Shown here: positions 1 through 9,029 of the stretch, one piece after another | How positions within the stretch are numbered: the first letter of the stretch is position 1 | Layout of the letters: the number at the start of each line of letters is the position of its first letter | Assembly: GCF_016234775.1 (NCBI RefSeq) | Contig: NZ_JACRAH010000045.1 | Span: 1-61,889, forward strand | Length of the DNA stretch: 61,889 nt | Source: Aquabacterium sp. | Lineage (GTDB): Bacteria > Pseudomonadota > Gammaproteobacteria > Burkholderiales > Burkholderiaceae_C | Direction of reading: 5' to 3' | Position numbers and translations under genes: made by a program | Notes under the pieces: model-generated | The model's database searches: none | What the model saw: only the letters and a program-made list of their open reading frames with translations | What the model was told of the DNA's origin: nothing

Positions 1-3000
1 CCCATCACCTTTCCCGAATCCCTGCCCGTCAGCGGCAAGCGCGACGAGATCGAGGCCGCTCTGCGCGCGCATCAGGTCATCATCGTCTGCGGCGAAACGG
101 GCTCAGGCAAGACCACGCAGCTGCCCAAGATCGCGCTGGCCATGGGGCGAGGAGGCTGGGGGCAGCCACGTGATCCGAACTTGCCACGCCACCTGCGCCC
201 CAAGCTGATCGGCCACACCCAGCCCCGGCGGATCGCGGCCTCCAGCGTGGCCAAGCGCATCGCCGAAGAGCTCAACACGCCGCTGGGTGAGGTGGTGGGC
301 TACAAGGTGCGCTTCCAGGATCGCATCCAGCCCGGCGCCAGCGTCAAGCTGATGACCGATGGCATCCTGCTGGCCGAGACCCAGGGTGATCCGGACCTCA
401 AGGCCTACGACACCATCATCATCGACGAGGCGCACGAACGCAGCCTCAACATCGACTTCCTGTTGGGCTACCTGCGCCAGTTGCTGCCGCGCCGGCCGGA
501 TCTGAAGATCATCGTGACCTCGGCCACGATCGATGCGGAGCGCTTTGCCAAACACTTTGAATCCGCCAAGGGCCCAGCGCCAGTCATCATGGTGTCGGGC
601 CGCTTATTCCCGGTGGAGCAACGCTACCGGCCGTTCGAGGAAAGCCGCGAATACGGTCTGAACGAGGCCATCACCGATGCAACGGACGAACTCTGGCGCG
701 AGGGGAGCGGCGACATCCTCGTGTTCTTGCCGGGCGAACGCGAGATCCGCGAGGCGGCGGATCACCTGCGCAAGCATTTCGCGCACCACCGCGTCACGGC
801 CAACATCCTGCCGCTGTTTGCGCGCCTGAGCCAGCAAGAGCAGGACGAGGTCTTCAGGACCGGTGGCGGGCGGCGCATCGTGCTGGCCACCAACGTGGCC
901 GAAACCTCGCTGACGGTGCCCGGCATCCGCTACGTGATCGATTCGGGCATGGCGCGCGTCAAGCGCTACAGCTTCCGCAACAAGGTCGAGCAACTGCAGA
1001 TCGAGCCGATCAGCCAGGCCGCCGCCAACCAGCGCGCCGGGCGATGCGGCCGGGTGGCCAACGGCATCTGCATCCGTCTGTATGACGAGAAAGACTTCAA
1101 CGCGCGGCCACGCTTCACCGACCCGGAGATCCTGCGCTCTTCCCTGGCGGGGGTGATTCTGCGGATGAAGTCCCTGCATCTGGGCCTGGTGGACGACTTC
1201 CCCTTCATCGAGCCGCCGCTGCGCAAGGCCATTGCCGACGGCTACCAGTTGCTTAACGAGCTGGGCGCGGTCGACGACAACAACGAGATCACGAAGCTGG
1301 GCATGGACCTGGCCCGACTGCCGCTGGACCCGCGTGTGGGGCGCATGATCCTGGAAGCCAAGGACAGACAGGCGCTGGCCGAAGTGTTGGTGATCGCCGC
1401 GAGTTTGAGCGTGCAGGATGTGCGCGACCGGCCCATCGACCAGCAACAGCAGGCCGACACCAAACACAAGCAGTTCGACGATGAAAAGTCGGAGTTCATG
1501 GGCACGCTCAAGCTGTGGAAATGGTTGGATGAATCGAGGGGGGGGCATGGGCACCATGAGCCCGGCCAGCCCGAGAAACACAAGCTTAGCCACCGCAAGT
1601 ACGAGCAGCTGCTGCGCGACAACTACATCAACCCGCGCCGCGTGCGCGAGTGGAAGGACGTCTACACGCAACTGCACACGGTGGTGGCCGAACACAACTG
1701 GCGGCTCAATGGCTCGCCGGCCACGTATGAGCAGGTGCACCTGTCCTTGCTGTCGGGCCTGCTGGGCAACATCGGCTGCAAGAGCGACGACGAAGACTGG
1801 TACCTGGGCGCACGCGGCATCAAGTTCTACAAGCACCCCGGTGCCAACCTGAGCAAGAAGCCGGGGCGCTGGATCCTGGCGGCTGAACTGGTGGAGACCA
1901 CGCGCCTGTTCGGGCGGGGCATTGCCAACATCGATCAGCAATGGCTGGTGTTCATGGGCGGGCACCTGCTCAAGAAACAGTTGCTGGAGCCCCATTGGGA
2001 AAAGAAGGCCGCCGAGGTGGTGGCGCTGGAGCGGGCCACGCTGTATGGCCTGGTGGTCTACAACAACAAGCGCGTCAACTTTGGCCTGATCGATGCGCCC
2101 AAGGCCAGAGAGATCTTCATCCGCGAAGGCCTGGTCAACGACGAGTGGGAAACGCGTCTGCCTTTCCTGGCGGCCAACCGCAAGCTGATCAACCAGGTCG
2201 AGCAACTGGAGCACAAATCCCGCCGCCAGGACGTGCTGGTGGACGACGAGCTGATCTTCGCGTTCTACGATGCCCAGATCCCGCCCGAGGTGATGAGCGG
2301 CCACAGCTTCGAGCGCTGGTACAAACAAGCCAGCCGCGAGAACCCGAAGCTGCTCTACCTGAGCCGCGAAGAGCTGATGCGCCATGAGGCCGCTGGCATC
2401 ACCAGCAGCGCCTTTCCCAAGGTCTTGCGCATTGGCGGGGTGGACTGCGCCACCGCTTACCTGCACGAGCCGGGCGATGCCCGGGATGGCGTGACGGTGA
2501 CCGTGCCCATCTTCGCGCTCAACCAGGTCAGTGACGAGGCCGGTGAGTGGCTGGTGCCTGGCATGCTCAAGGACAAGGTGCTGGCCCTGGTCAAGAGCCT
2601 GCATCAAAAACCTCGTGCACGCCTGGTGCCGCTGCCCGATTACGCCGAGTCTTTTGTAGAGTCGGCCGAGTTCGGCAAGGGCAGCCTGATGGACGTGCTA
2701 CTCAAGGCCGTGCGCGACAAGACGCAGCTCGACGTCAAGCGCGCTGACTTCAAGCTCGACATGCTCTCGCCGCACCTGTTCATGAACTACCGTGTGGTGG
2801 ACGAGCATGGCCGCCAGCTGGGCATGGGCCGCAACCTGCCTGCGCTGAAAGCCGAGCTGGGTTCGCTGGCGCGTGGGGCCTTCCAGGCCTTGGCGGCGCT
2901 CAAGGCCCAGGCTGTGGCGCAAGGGGGCGATGCAGCTGCCGCATCCGGTCAGCCTGGGTCGACGTCATCACAGACGAACTCGCTAAAAGGTGGCTCGCAG

Positions 3001-3975
3001 CCCGGTGCGGCCAAGCCTGGTGTGCAGCGGGTACCAGGTTCACAGGGCGCGCACGGTGCCCAAGCTGCAGGCAAGGGCGGGGCGGCTCCTGGTGCTGGGG
3101 CAGCCGGAAGCAAGCCTGCACAGGCGGCACAAGCCCTCACGGACTGGACTTTTGGCGAGCTGCCGGAACTGATGGAGATTCAGCGCGGTGGCCACACCCT
3201 GATCGGCTTCCCGGCCTTGATCGACAAGGGCCAGCATGTGGAGATCGAGGTGTTTGACGAGCCCGATGTGGCCGCGGCCAAGCACCTTGCCGGCCTGCGT
3301 CGCCTGATCGCCTTGCAGATCCGTGAGCCCTTGAAGTACCTCGAAAAGAACATCCCCGATCTGCAGAAGATGGCCATGGCTTTCATGCCGCTGGGTACTT
3401 CCGATGAACTGCGCGATCAGATCATCGAAGTGGCACTGGACCGTGCCTACCTGCACGACCCCTTGCCTTCCGATGCGGCCAGCTTCAAGGCTCGCGTGGA
3501 AGAGGGCCGCACGCGCCTGAACCTGATCGCGCAGGAGGTGGCGCGTCTGGCTGGCACCGTGCTGACCGAGTATGCGGCAGCTGCGCGCAAACTCAAGGAC
3601 TCACGCCCCCCGAAGGACGTCGCCGATGACATCGCCGCGCAATTGCAGCGCCTGATGCCCAAGCGCTTCGTGGCGTTGACGCCGTATGCGCAGTTGCAGC
3701 ATTTCCCTCGCTACCTGAAGGGCATCACATTGCGACTGGACAAGCTCAAGGGAGACCCTGTGCGTGACGGTCAGCGCATGACCGAGTTGCGTCCGCTGGA
3801 CCAAAGGCTGACGCGTCGCCTGAGTGAGCTCAAAGGCACCTACGATGCCCGTCTGGACGAGTTCCGCTGGTTGCTCGAAGAGTTGCGCATCAGCCTGTTT
3901 GCTCAGGAGTTGCGCACGCCGCAGCCGGTGAGCGCCAAGCGCCTGGAAAAGGTCTGGGCGCAGATGAATTCTTGA
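1..3975 (+). CDS. hrpA: ATP-dependent RNA helicase HrpA (5' end missing)
   Basis: DEAH-box RNA helicase of the HrpA family, a cytoplasmic enzyme that acts on structured RNA and, in E. coli, on stalled or collided ribosomes. The reading frame is open from base 1, so the start codon lies outside the window. Seen directly: Walker A GETGSGKTT at 91-117, the DEAH box at 424-435 (IIIDEAHERS), SATID after it, and the C-terminal helicase motif with QRAGRCGR near 1033. The long C-terminal half fits the HrpA-specific DUF3418 region. Two low-complexity stretches interrupt it: a Gly/His-rich one near 1540-1585 and an Ala/Gly/Gln-rich linker at about 2925-3135. Both look like lineage-specific insertions in loops. 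The length of about 1320 residues is usual for the family. Confidence 0.97.
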   Translation, partial: PITFPESLPVSGKRDEIEAALRAHQVIIVCGETGSGKTTQLPKIALAMGRGGWGQPRDPNLPRHLRPKLIGHTQPRRIAASSVAKRIAEELNTPLGEVVGYKVRFQDRIQPGASVKLMTDGILLAETQGDPDLKAYDTIIIDEAHERSLNIDFLLGYLRQLLPRRPDLKIIVTSATIDAERFAKHFESAKGPAPVIMVSGRLFPVEQRYRPFEESREYGLNEAITDATDELWREGSGDILVFLPGEREIREAADHLRKHFAHHRVTANILPLFARLSQQEQDEVFRTGGGRRIVLATNVAETSLTVPGIRYVIDSGMARVKRYSFRNKVEQLQIEPISQAAANQRAGRCGRVANGICIRLYDEKDFNARPRFTDPEILRSSLAGVILRMKSLHLGLVDDFPFIEPPLRKAIADGYQLLNELGAVDDNNEITKLGMDLARLPLDPRVGRMILEAKDRQALAEVLVIAASLSVQDVRDRPIDQQQQADTKHKQFDDEKSEFMGTLKLWKWLDESRGGHGHHEPGQPEKHKLSHRKYEQLLRDNYINPRRVREWKDVYTQLHTVVAEHNWRLNGSPATYEQVHLSLLSGLLGNIGCKSDDEDWYLGARGIKFYKHPGANLSKKPGRWILAAELVETTRLFGRGIANIDQQWLVFMGGHLLKKQLLEPHWEKKAAEVVALERATLYGLVVYNNKRVNFGLIDAPKAREIFIREGLVNDEWETRLPFLAANRKLINQVEQLEHKSRRQDVLVDDELIFAFYDAQIPPEVMSGHSFERWYKQASRENPKLLYLSREELMRHEAAGITSSAFPKVLRIGGVDCATAYLHEPGDARDGVTVTVPIFALNQVSDEAGEWLVPGMLKDKVLALVKSLHQKPRARLVPLPDYAESFVESAEFGKGSLMDVLLKAVRDKTQLDVKRADFKLDMLSPHLFMNYRVVDEHGRQLGMGRNLPALKAELGSLARGAFQALAALKAQAVAQGGDAAAASGQPGSTSSQTNSLKGGSQPGAAKPGVQRVPGSQGAHGAQAAGKGGAAPGAGAAGSKPAQAAQALTDWTFGELPELMEIQRGGHTLIGFPALIDKGQHVEIEVFDEPDVAAAKHLAGLRRLIALQIREPLKYLEKNIPDLQKMAMAFMPLGTSDELRDQIIEVALDRAYLHDPLPSDAASFKARVEEGRTRLNLIAQEVARLAGTVLTEYAAAARKLKDSRPPKDVADDIAAQLQRLMPKRFVALTPYAQLQHFPRYLKGITLRLDKLKGDPVRDGQRMTELRPLDQRLTRRLSELKGTYDARLDEFRWLLEELRISLFAQELRTPQPVSAKRLEKVWAQMNS

Positions 3976-4007
3976 TCGAGGCCGTAGACCCTTGGGAGAC
4001 ATGCACC

Positions 4008-4373
4008 ATGGCTGATCTGCTCCAGACCTTGACGCAGCTTGAGCGCGCTTTGCATCACCCCGGTAGCGTGCTTGCAGCAGCGCAGTGTGATGCCCTGCTG
4101 CATGCGGATTTCTTTGAGGTGGGCAAGTCTGGCCTTCGCTACAGCCGTCAGCAAGTTCTGGCTTACTTGTCGCAAACGTCAGGCCAGGCGCCTCCCGTGG
4201 TCGAGACCTCGGATTACCAGGTGCACGAACTGGGGGCGGACTGCGCCTTGTTGACGTATGCCTGTGTTCACGCGGGTGACAGTGCGCCGTTCAAGGTGCT
4301 GCGCAGCTCGATCTGGCGGCGCACGCCATCAGGTTGGCAACTGTTCTACCATCAGGGGACGGTGGCGCCTTGA
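4008..4373 (+). CDS. NTF2-like / DUF4440 small protein
   Basis: Small cytoplasmic protein of about 121 residues with the look of the NTF2/SnoaL fold as seen in DUF4440 proteins: an N-terminal helix, then alternating strands ending in an SIWRRTPSGWQLFYHQGT motif that is typical of this group. Such proteins are usually of unknown role. The ATG at 4008 is preferred over an upstream in-frame start because GGGAG lies about 10 bases before it. It follows hrpA by 32 bases and may be co-transcribed with it. Family placement rests on the C-terminal motif and size only. Confidence 0.75.
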   Translation: MADLLQTLTQLERALHHPGSVLAAAQCDALLHADFFEVGKSGLRYSRQQVLAYLSQTSGQAPPVVETSDYQVHELGADCALLTYACVHAGDSAPFKVLRSSIWRRTPSGWQLFYHQGTVAP

Positions 4374-4400
4374 GCCCTCGCCGCCATGAGGCCGTGTGAT

Positions 4401-5441
4401 TCAAGCCGGGGTAGCTGGGCCTGTATCAGGCTGGCGGCTCTGGATGCGGAAGGCTGACGGCGTCTGGCCTGTCCATCGTTTGAAGGCATGCGCAAAGGCT
4501 GCTGTTTCGCTGTAGCCCAGCTTCTCGGCGATCAGCTCGATGGGCAGTTGGGTGTGGCGCAGGTGATGAACGGCGCGTTGCTGCTGCACACGTGTCACCA
4601 GATCCTGAAATGTGCAGGACTCTCCCTGCAGGCGGCGCCTCAATGTACGCTCAGCGCAATGCAGGCGTTCGGCCACGGTGCCCAGATCCGGCATGGGGTG
4701 CGTGCTCAACAGCAGGTTCTCTACCTGCCGTGACCAGGGGTTTTGCTGACGCTTGAGCAACTGGGCATCGCACTGCTCCTGCATGATCTTGAGCGTGATT
4801 GGATTGGCCAGGCGCAGCGGTTTCAGCAGGGAGGTCAGGCGGGCGATCACGCGCGTTTCTGCCGCGCCAAAGTGCAAAGGCCAGCCAAAGAAAGTCTTCA
4901 CGGCAGCCAGATCGGCGGGCGCCTCCATGGCGATCTCCATATCGTCCACCAGTTCGGACCAGTCCTCGGCGCCCGCCTCCTTGCTCAGGTTGCGGATGAA
5001 GGCCAGATCCCGCATCAGGTAGAAGCTGCGGCAATCGCCCAGGTCCATGCAGTCCATGTAGTGGGCGCTGACCAGGTCGCCATCCTCTTCCATCAGAATG
5101 CGAAATGGCGTGAAGGTCAGGTCCACGTAGCGGGCCAAGAAGCGGCAGGCCTCCAGCATGGTGGGGTGGCTCACCAGTGCCGCACCCAGGGTGCCAAAGC
5201 TGTTGTAGTGATAGAAGGTGCTCGCGCGCAGACCGGGCACGGTCTCGCGGGTCAGGCGCAGGTAGTTGCGCACCACGATCAACTCGTGGCTGAAAGGGAT
5301 GTCGCGGTTGGCATCGCGCAGCAGGGCTTCGGTCAGCCCCGTGCCAGCCAGCAGTTGTTCGCCAGACAAGCCTTCATCCAGCGCGCATTGCAGCAGGGGG
5401 TACACCGACATGGTGGAAACGCGAAGCGAGCGAAGGTCCAT
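4401..5441 (-). CDS. AraC-family transcriptional regulator
   Basis: Transcription factor of about 346 residues. The N-terminal two thirds resemble the arabinose-binding-like domain of the OruR/ArgR-type AraC subgroup, and the C-terminal end carries two helix-turn-helix units, with AERLHCAERTLRRRLQ and IAEKLGYSETAAFAHAFKRW as the recognisable signatures. The frame is open further upstream, but that extension would run into the divergent gene at 5582, so the ATG at 5441 is chosen; an ATG at 5411 is also possible. Divergence from the acyl-CoA dehydrogenase operon suggests it controls that operon in response to a fatty-acid-like or cyclic acid compound. This is inference from position. Confidence 0.9.
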   Translation of the reverse strand: MDLRSLRVSTMSVYPLLQCALDEGLSGEQLLAGTGLTEALLRDANRDIPFSHELIVVRNYLRLTRETVPGLRASTFYHYNSFGTLGAALVSHPTMLEACRFLARYVDLTFTPFRILMEEDGDLVSAHYMDCMDLGDCRSFYLMRDLAFIRNLSKEAGAEDWSELVDDMEIAMEAPADLAAVKTFFGWPLHFGAAETRVIARLTSLLKPLRLANPITLKIMQEQCDAQLLKRQQNPWSRQVENLLLSTHPMPDLGTVAERLHCAERTLRRRLQGESCTFQDLVTRVQQQRAVHHLRHTQLPIELIAEKLGYSETAAFAHAFKRWTGQTPSAFRIQSRQPDTGPATPA

Positions 5442-5581
5442 ACATCCAGATTTACGCAGAACAAGCCAAGACAGCCAGACAGTGAATTGGCCAGATCGAT
5501 CAGTAGCCTGACCGGTCGTAGCATCCACACCTGACCAGCCCCCTCCTAGTATCACCTCGTACATCACAACGAGGAGACGTC
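5442..5581. promoter_or_regulatory. Divergent control region between AraC regulator and acyl-CoA dehydrogenase operon
   Basis: The 140 bases between the two divergent starts must hold both promoters and any AraC-type operator. A GACCGGTC dyad is seen near 5510-5518 and GATCGATC just before it. GAGGAG sits about 8 bases before the GTG start at 5582 and is a clear ribosome binding site. No confident -35/-10 pair is assigned. Confidence 0.4.
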
Positions 5582-6694
5582 GTGCAATTGAGCGATGAAG
5601 ACATCGCCATGATCGGCGACAGTTTGCAGCACATCTGCAGGGATCTGGCTGAGGACTTGTTCGCACGTCCGGAGCAGACATGTGAACCAGACCGGTTCCG
5701 GGCGGTGCTGGATCTGTTCGTGGATCAGGGTTTCGTCAACACATCATCAGATGATGGATGCGGCTTGTGGGAAGGATGCGAACAAGCACCCCAACTGGCC
5801 TTGACCTTGCGCAACCTCACCACGATTGCCAGGGTGAGCGCCTCGCTGGCCTTGAGTTTGCATCGATCGGCATTGGCGCTTCACCTGCTGAAACAGCTGG
5901 GCGAGGCGGCGCCAGAGCGGGCCCATCCCTGCGTCAGCCTGCATGGCCGCCATGGCATTGGTCGCGGTGAGCTGGCCAACTGGTGGTGCGGGCAGGCTGT
6001 GGACGAGGCCATGTTGCGCGATGCCTTTGATCCAGGTCGAGTCTGTGCGGGCTTGATGCACGGGCAGGCTCACCTGCTGCTGGCGCCCGTGTTCGCACAA
6101 GGTACGCTGGCCTGGCAGATCCTGCAAGGCGAGGTGCATGGCATCACGCCAGGCCATGGCCTGGATGAGTTGCACGACGGTGAGTTCGTGCCGCGACAGG
6201 CTCGCATCGTGAGCTTGCCCGCAGAGCAGGCCAAGGCCTTGTCTCGCGATATCTGGCACCGGGAGTGGCTGGGCTTGCTGGCCATCCAGCAAGGCTGCGT
6301 CCAGCAGATGACCGAGATGGCCCATCAGTTCAGCGCCCTGCGCTTTCAGGGTGGCCGCGTCATCGCCGGGCACCCGGCGGTGCAGAACATGCTGGCCGAC
6401 ATGCAGGCAGCCCTGACCGATGTGCGCACCGTGTTGGCAGGGCAGCGCCTGAACGAATCCGGCTTTGCGGATGTGCTGCGGGCACGCAACCGTTTGCATG
6501 AGGGCCTGGCCCTGGCAGCCAATGTAGCCATGCAGACCTTCGGTGGCCTGGGCTATATGCGCGACAACGGCATTGAAAAACGCTGGCGCGATGTCAATCA
6601 CCTGCGCCTGCAAAGCGGTGGCCCCCTGGAGATGCAGTTGATGTCGGCCAACTGGGCGTCGATCTCAGGGGCGAACGCGGGAGCAGGCGCATGA
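5582..6694 (+). CDS. Acyl-CoA dehydrogenase-like subunit lacking the usual catalytic Glu
   Basis: Protein of 370 residues with the C-terminal fold of flavin acyl-CoA dehydrogenases: an FQGGRVIAGHPAVQNMLADM helix, then MQTFGGLGYMRDNGIEKRWR and RDVNHLRL. In medium-chain enzymes the last segment is followed by EGT with the catalytic base; here the aligned residues read QSGGP, so the Glu is replaced. The N-terminal half is divergent. It starts with GTG behind a GAGGAG ribosome binding site. Its stop overlaps the next dehydrogenase by ATGA. The pairing of a Glu-less and a Glu-containing dehydrogenase resembles the heteromeric alpha2-beta2 enzymes of steroid side-chain degradation (FadE28/29 type). 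That comparison is an inference. Confidence 0.85.
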   Translation: MQLSDEDIAMIGDSLQHICRDLAEDLFARPEQTCEPDRFRAVLDLFVDQGFVNTSSDDGCGLWEGCEQAPQLALTLRNLTTIARVSASLALSLHRSALALHLLKQLGEAAPERAHPCVSLHGRHGIGRGELANWWCGQAVDEAMLRDAFDPGRVCAGLMHGQAHLLLAPVFAQGTLAWQILQGEVHGITPGHGLDELHDGEFVPRQARIVSLPAEQAKALSRDIWHREWLGLLAIQQGCVQQMTEMAHQFSALRFQGGRVIAGHPAVQNMLADMQAALTDVRTVLAGQRLNESGFADVLRARNRLHEGLALAANVAMQTFGGLGYMRDNGIEKRWRDVNHLRLQSGGPLEMQLMSANWASISGANAGAGA

Positions 6695-8076
6695 GCACAC
6701 TGGATCACATCGAAGGGCATGTGGCGCCCCTGCACATGCTCAATCCCCTGCAGCGCATCAAGGAGCTCAACACCTTGGGGCGTGCGCTGACACACTATGG
6801 TCCCGCCGACTTGTGGGAGATGGACACGGCCAGCCTGCCGGCCGCATTGGGGCGTTTGCGCCGTCGCGTCCGCCAGTTCGCGCAGACCCACATGGCACCC
6901 AATGTGCGCCTGCTGGACGAGGCCGAACACGCGCAGCCGGGCACCTTGCATCCGGCTGCGCGGCAACTGCTGATCAAGGCGGGGCATGCAGGCTACATGT
7001 CCAACGTCGTGCCGACCCCGCTGGGTTCGGCGTCGTGGTGGGAGATGCGCTTCTCGCCGGCCTACCGCATGGCCATTCAGGTGGAAGAGATGTCGGCCGT
7101 GTGTGCGGGCCAGATGCTGTTGCTGAGCGCCCATCACCTGGGCCTGGCGCCCGTGCTGCTCAGTGGCGATGTGCAAGCGATGTGGCGATTCATCCGCCCC
7201 ATGCACCAGGCCTTCATGCAAGGCAGGCCTCATCTGTTTGCCTATGCCATCACCGAGCCCACGGCAGGCAGCGACGCGGAAGATGGCCATGGCGCGCACA
7301 CCAACCGCCCTCGGGTGGTGGCCAGGGCGGTGCCTGGCGGTTACCGCATCAACGGGCAGAAGTGCTACATCAGTGGTGGTGATGTGGCCCGCAAGGTCGC
7401 CGTGTTCGCTGCGCTGGAAGGCGAGGGCTTCGAATCCTGGACCTGCTTCATGCTGGACGCCAGCAACCCTGGCATGCGCGCCTGCCGCACCGAGTTAAAG
7501 ATGGGGATGCGTGCCAGCAGCGCCGCCGAGCTGACTTTCGAGGATGCCTTCGTGCCGGAAGCCGACGTGATCGGCGGCTTGCGCAAGGGCTGGGCGCTCA
7601 ACCGCGCCACCCTCAATGCCTCGCGCTATCCCGTGGCAGCCATGGCCGTGGGCATCGCCCGTCGTGCCTGCGAGCTGGCTTTGAACCATGCCATGGACAC
7701 CCGCCTGGGCGGCCGCCCCTTGATCTCGTATCAGGAGGTGCAACTGCAGTTGGCGCAGATGGTGGCCGAGACCCGCACGATCCGCTCGCTGCTATGGCAA
7801 CAAGCCAGCGGCAGCCAGCAGGCCAGGCAAGCGGGCGCCTGCATCAGCAAATTCATGGCCACCGATCGGGCCCAGGCGATCTGCGAGATGGGCATGGCCC
7901 TGATGGCCGAGCACGGATCGCGCACCGCCACCGGCCTGGAAAAGCTGCTGCGCGACATCCGCCTGACCCGCATCTTCGAGGGCACCAACCAGATCAACCG
8001 ACTGGGCCTGATCGAAGACATGCAAACCCAGCTGCTGGCCCGCATGACCGGCGAGCCCCTCCACATCAGCGTGTGA
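6691..8076 (+). CDS. Acyl-CoA dehydrogenase (Glu-containing partner)
   Basis: Flavin-dependent acyl-CoA dehydrogenase of 461 residues, expected to introduce a double bond alpha-beta to a CoA thioester. Seen: AITEPTAGSDA in the flavin/substrate region, RINGQKCYISGG, a middle beta-domain, and near the end RDIRLTRIFEGTNQINRLG, which keeps the catalytic Glu of the EGT motif. The N-terminus carries about 60 extra residues compared with a minimal dehydrogenase. The start ATG overlaps the stop of the preceding dehydrogenase-like gene, implying translational coupling and a shared complex. The natural substrate cannot be read from the sequence. Confidence 0.92.
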   Translation: MSTLDHIEGHVAPLHMLNPLQRIKELNTLGRALTHYGPADLWEMDTASLPAALGRLRRRVRQFAQTHMAPNVRLLDEAEHAQPGTLHPAARQLLIKAGHAGYMSNVVPTPLGSASWWEMRFSPAYRMAIQVEEMSAVCAGQMLLLSAHHLGLAPVLLSGDVQAMWRFIRPMHQAFMQGRPHLFAYAITEPTAGSDAEDGHGAHTNRPRVVARAVPGGYRINGQKCYISGGDVARKVAVFAALEGEGFESWTCFMLDASNPGMRACRTELKMGMRASSAAELTFEDAFVPEADVIGGLRKGWALNRATLNASRYPVAAMAVGIARRACELALNHAMDTRLGGRPLISYQEVQLQLAQMVAETRTIRSLLWQQASGSQQARQAGACISKFMATDRAQAICEMGMALMAEHGSRTATGLEKLLRDIRLTRIFEGTNQINRLGLIEDMQTQLLARMTGEPLHISV

Positions 8077-8093
8077 ACAAGGATCCAGACATC

Positions 8094-8855
8094 ATGAGAA
8101 GTTATTTCGACGTGGACAGGCAGACCTACCCAACCCGAGTCGGGCCGGTGGAACTGCCCATCCTGTACTACAACGCGGCAGCCGTGTTTGCTTCCTTTCT
8201 GGTGGACGAGGACAAGGCGCAGGCCGTGCTGCCGCCCGAGCTGAAGGCTGTGACCTTGCGGCCCGGCAAGGGCCTGGTGACCGTGGCCTTCTTCGAGTAC
8301 GTGGATACCTCGGTGGGCCCTTACAACGAGATGGGCGTGGCCGTGGCCGGGCACCCGGTCAAGGCGAAGTTCAAGGACACGGCAGCCTGGCACTGGGGCC
8401 AGTCCTCACTGCCCGGCATGTACGTGGCGGACTTGCCCGTCACCACGGCAGCGGCCCATGCAGCTGGGCACGACTGCTGGGGCTATCCCAAGATCATCGT
8501 GCCCATCGACTTCCAGTTGCGAGACAGGGATCTGGATTGCGCCGTGCGCAGCGAAGATGGGCGAGACCTGCTGTGCCGCCTGTCAGGGCGTGTGGGAGCA
8601 GGCGTGAAGATGTCTGCGCCCAACCTGATGACCTACACGCTGTTCAAGGGGCAATTGCTGCGCACGGTGATCAACACCCGAGGGCGCATGCGCCATGGCC
8701 TGGGCGGTGAGGTGCGCTTGCAATGTGATGGCGGGGGTGCCCATCCCTTGAGTGCGCGCCTGCGTGGGCTGGGCCTGCATGGCGCCAGGCCGCTGATGGT
8801 TCAGACCATTCAGGGCATGCATGCCATCCTGCCTTCCGGCGTGCCTGTGAAATGA
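8094..8855 (+). CDS. Acetoacetate decarboxylase-family protein
   Basis: Protein of 253 residues in the acetoacetate decarboxylase superfamily (PF06314 type). The family includes true beta-keto acid decarboxylases that form a Schiff base on a lysine, as well as aldolase-dehydratase relatives. A WGYPKI motif in mid-protein supplies a candidate lysine. The double lysine of the clostridial enzyme is not seen (K is followed by I), so decarboxylase activity is not assured. It begins 17 bases after the dehydrogenase stop and is the last gene of the operon. It would fit a pathway in which a beta-keto or enoyl product is processed further. The frame is open far upstream, but the ATG at 8094 is the first that respects the previous gene. 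Confidence 0.82.
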   Translation: MRSYFDVDRQTYPTRVGPVELPILYYNAAAVFASFLVDEDKAQAVLPPELKAVTLRPGKGLVTVAFFEYVDTSVGPYNEMGVAVAGHPVKAKFKDTAAWHWGQSSLPGMYVADLPVTTAAAHAAGHDCWGYPKIIVPIDFQLRDRDLDCAVRSEDGRDLLCRLSGRVGAGVKMSAPNLMTYTLFKGQLLRTVINTRGRMRHGLGGEVRLQCDGGGAHPLSARLRGLGLHGARPLMVQTIQGMHAILPSGVPVK

Positions 8856-8871
8856 TTTTCAATCGTCGGCT

Positions 8872-8899
8872 TTGACGAGGTGAATTTTCGGTATAGAAT
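8872..8899 (+). promoter_or_regulatory. Promoter of tRNA-Pro
   Basis: TTGACG at 8872-8877 and TAGAAT at 8894-8899 with a 16-base spacer form a good sigma-70-type promoter. It ends 11 bases before the tRNA gene. Confidence 0.7.
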
Positions 8900-8910
8900 A
8901 GCTGCTTCGT

Positions 8911-8987
8911 CGGGGCGTAGCGCAGCCTGGTAGCGCATCTGCTTTGGGAGCAGAGGGTCGTGAGTTCGAATCCCACCGCCCCGACCA
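8911..8987 (+). tRNA. tRNA-Pro(TGG)
   Basis: Complete 77-base cloverleaf with encoded CCA. The acceptor stem CGGGGCG pairs with CGCCCCG, the anticodon stem TCTGC/GCAGA encloses the loop TTTGGGA with anticodon TGG, and the T-loop TTCGAAT is canonical. It reads proline CCA codons. Confidence 0.97.
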
Positions 8988-8997
8988 TTGATTCAAG

Positions 8998-9029
8998 AAG
9001 CCTGCAAGTGAAAACTTGCAGGCTTTTTT
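8998..9029 (+). terminator. Rho-independent terminator of tRNA-Pro
   Basis: Perfect 10-base-pair hairpin, GCCTGCAAGT at 9000-9009 and ACTTGCAGGC at 9014-9023, with a GAAA loop, followed by six T residues. Confidence 0.95.

Noticed and set aside
604..2607. Long minus-strand open frame of 667 codons opposite hrpA
   Set aside because: It is the antisense shadow of a high-GC gene; its translation is rich in His, Gln, Val and Arg with no motifs, while the + strand carries all helicase motifs.
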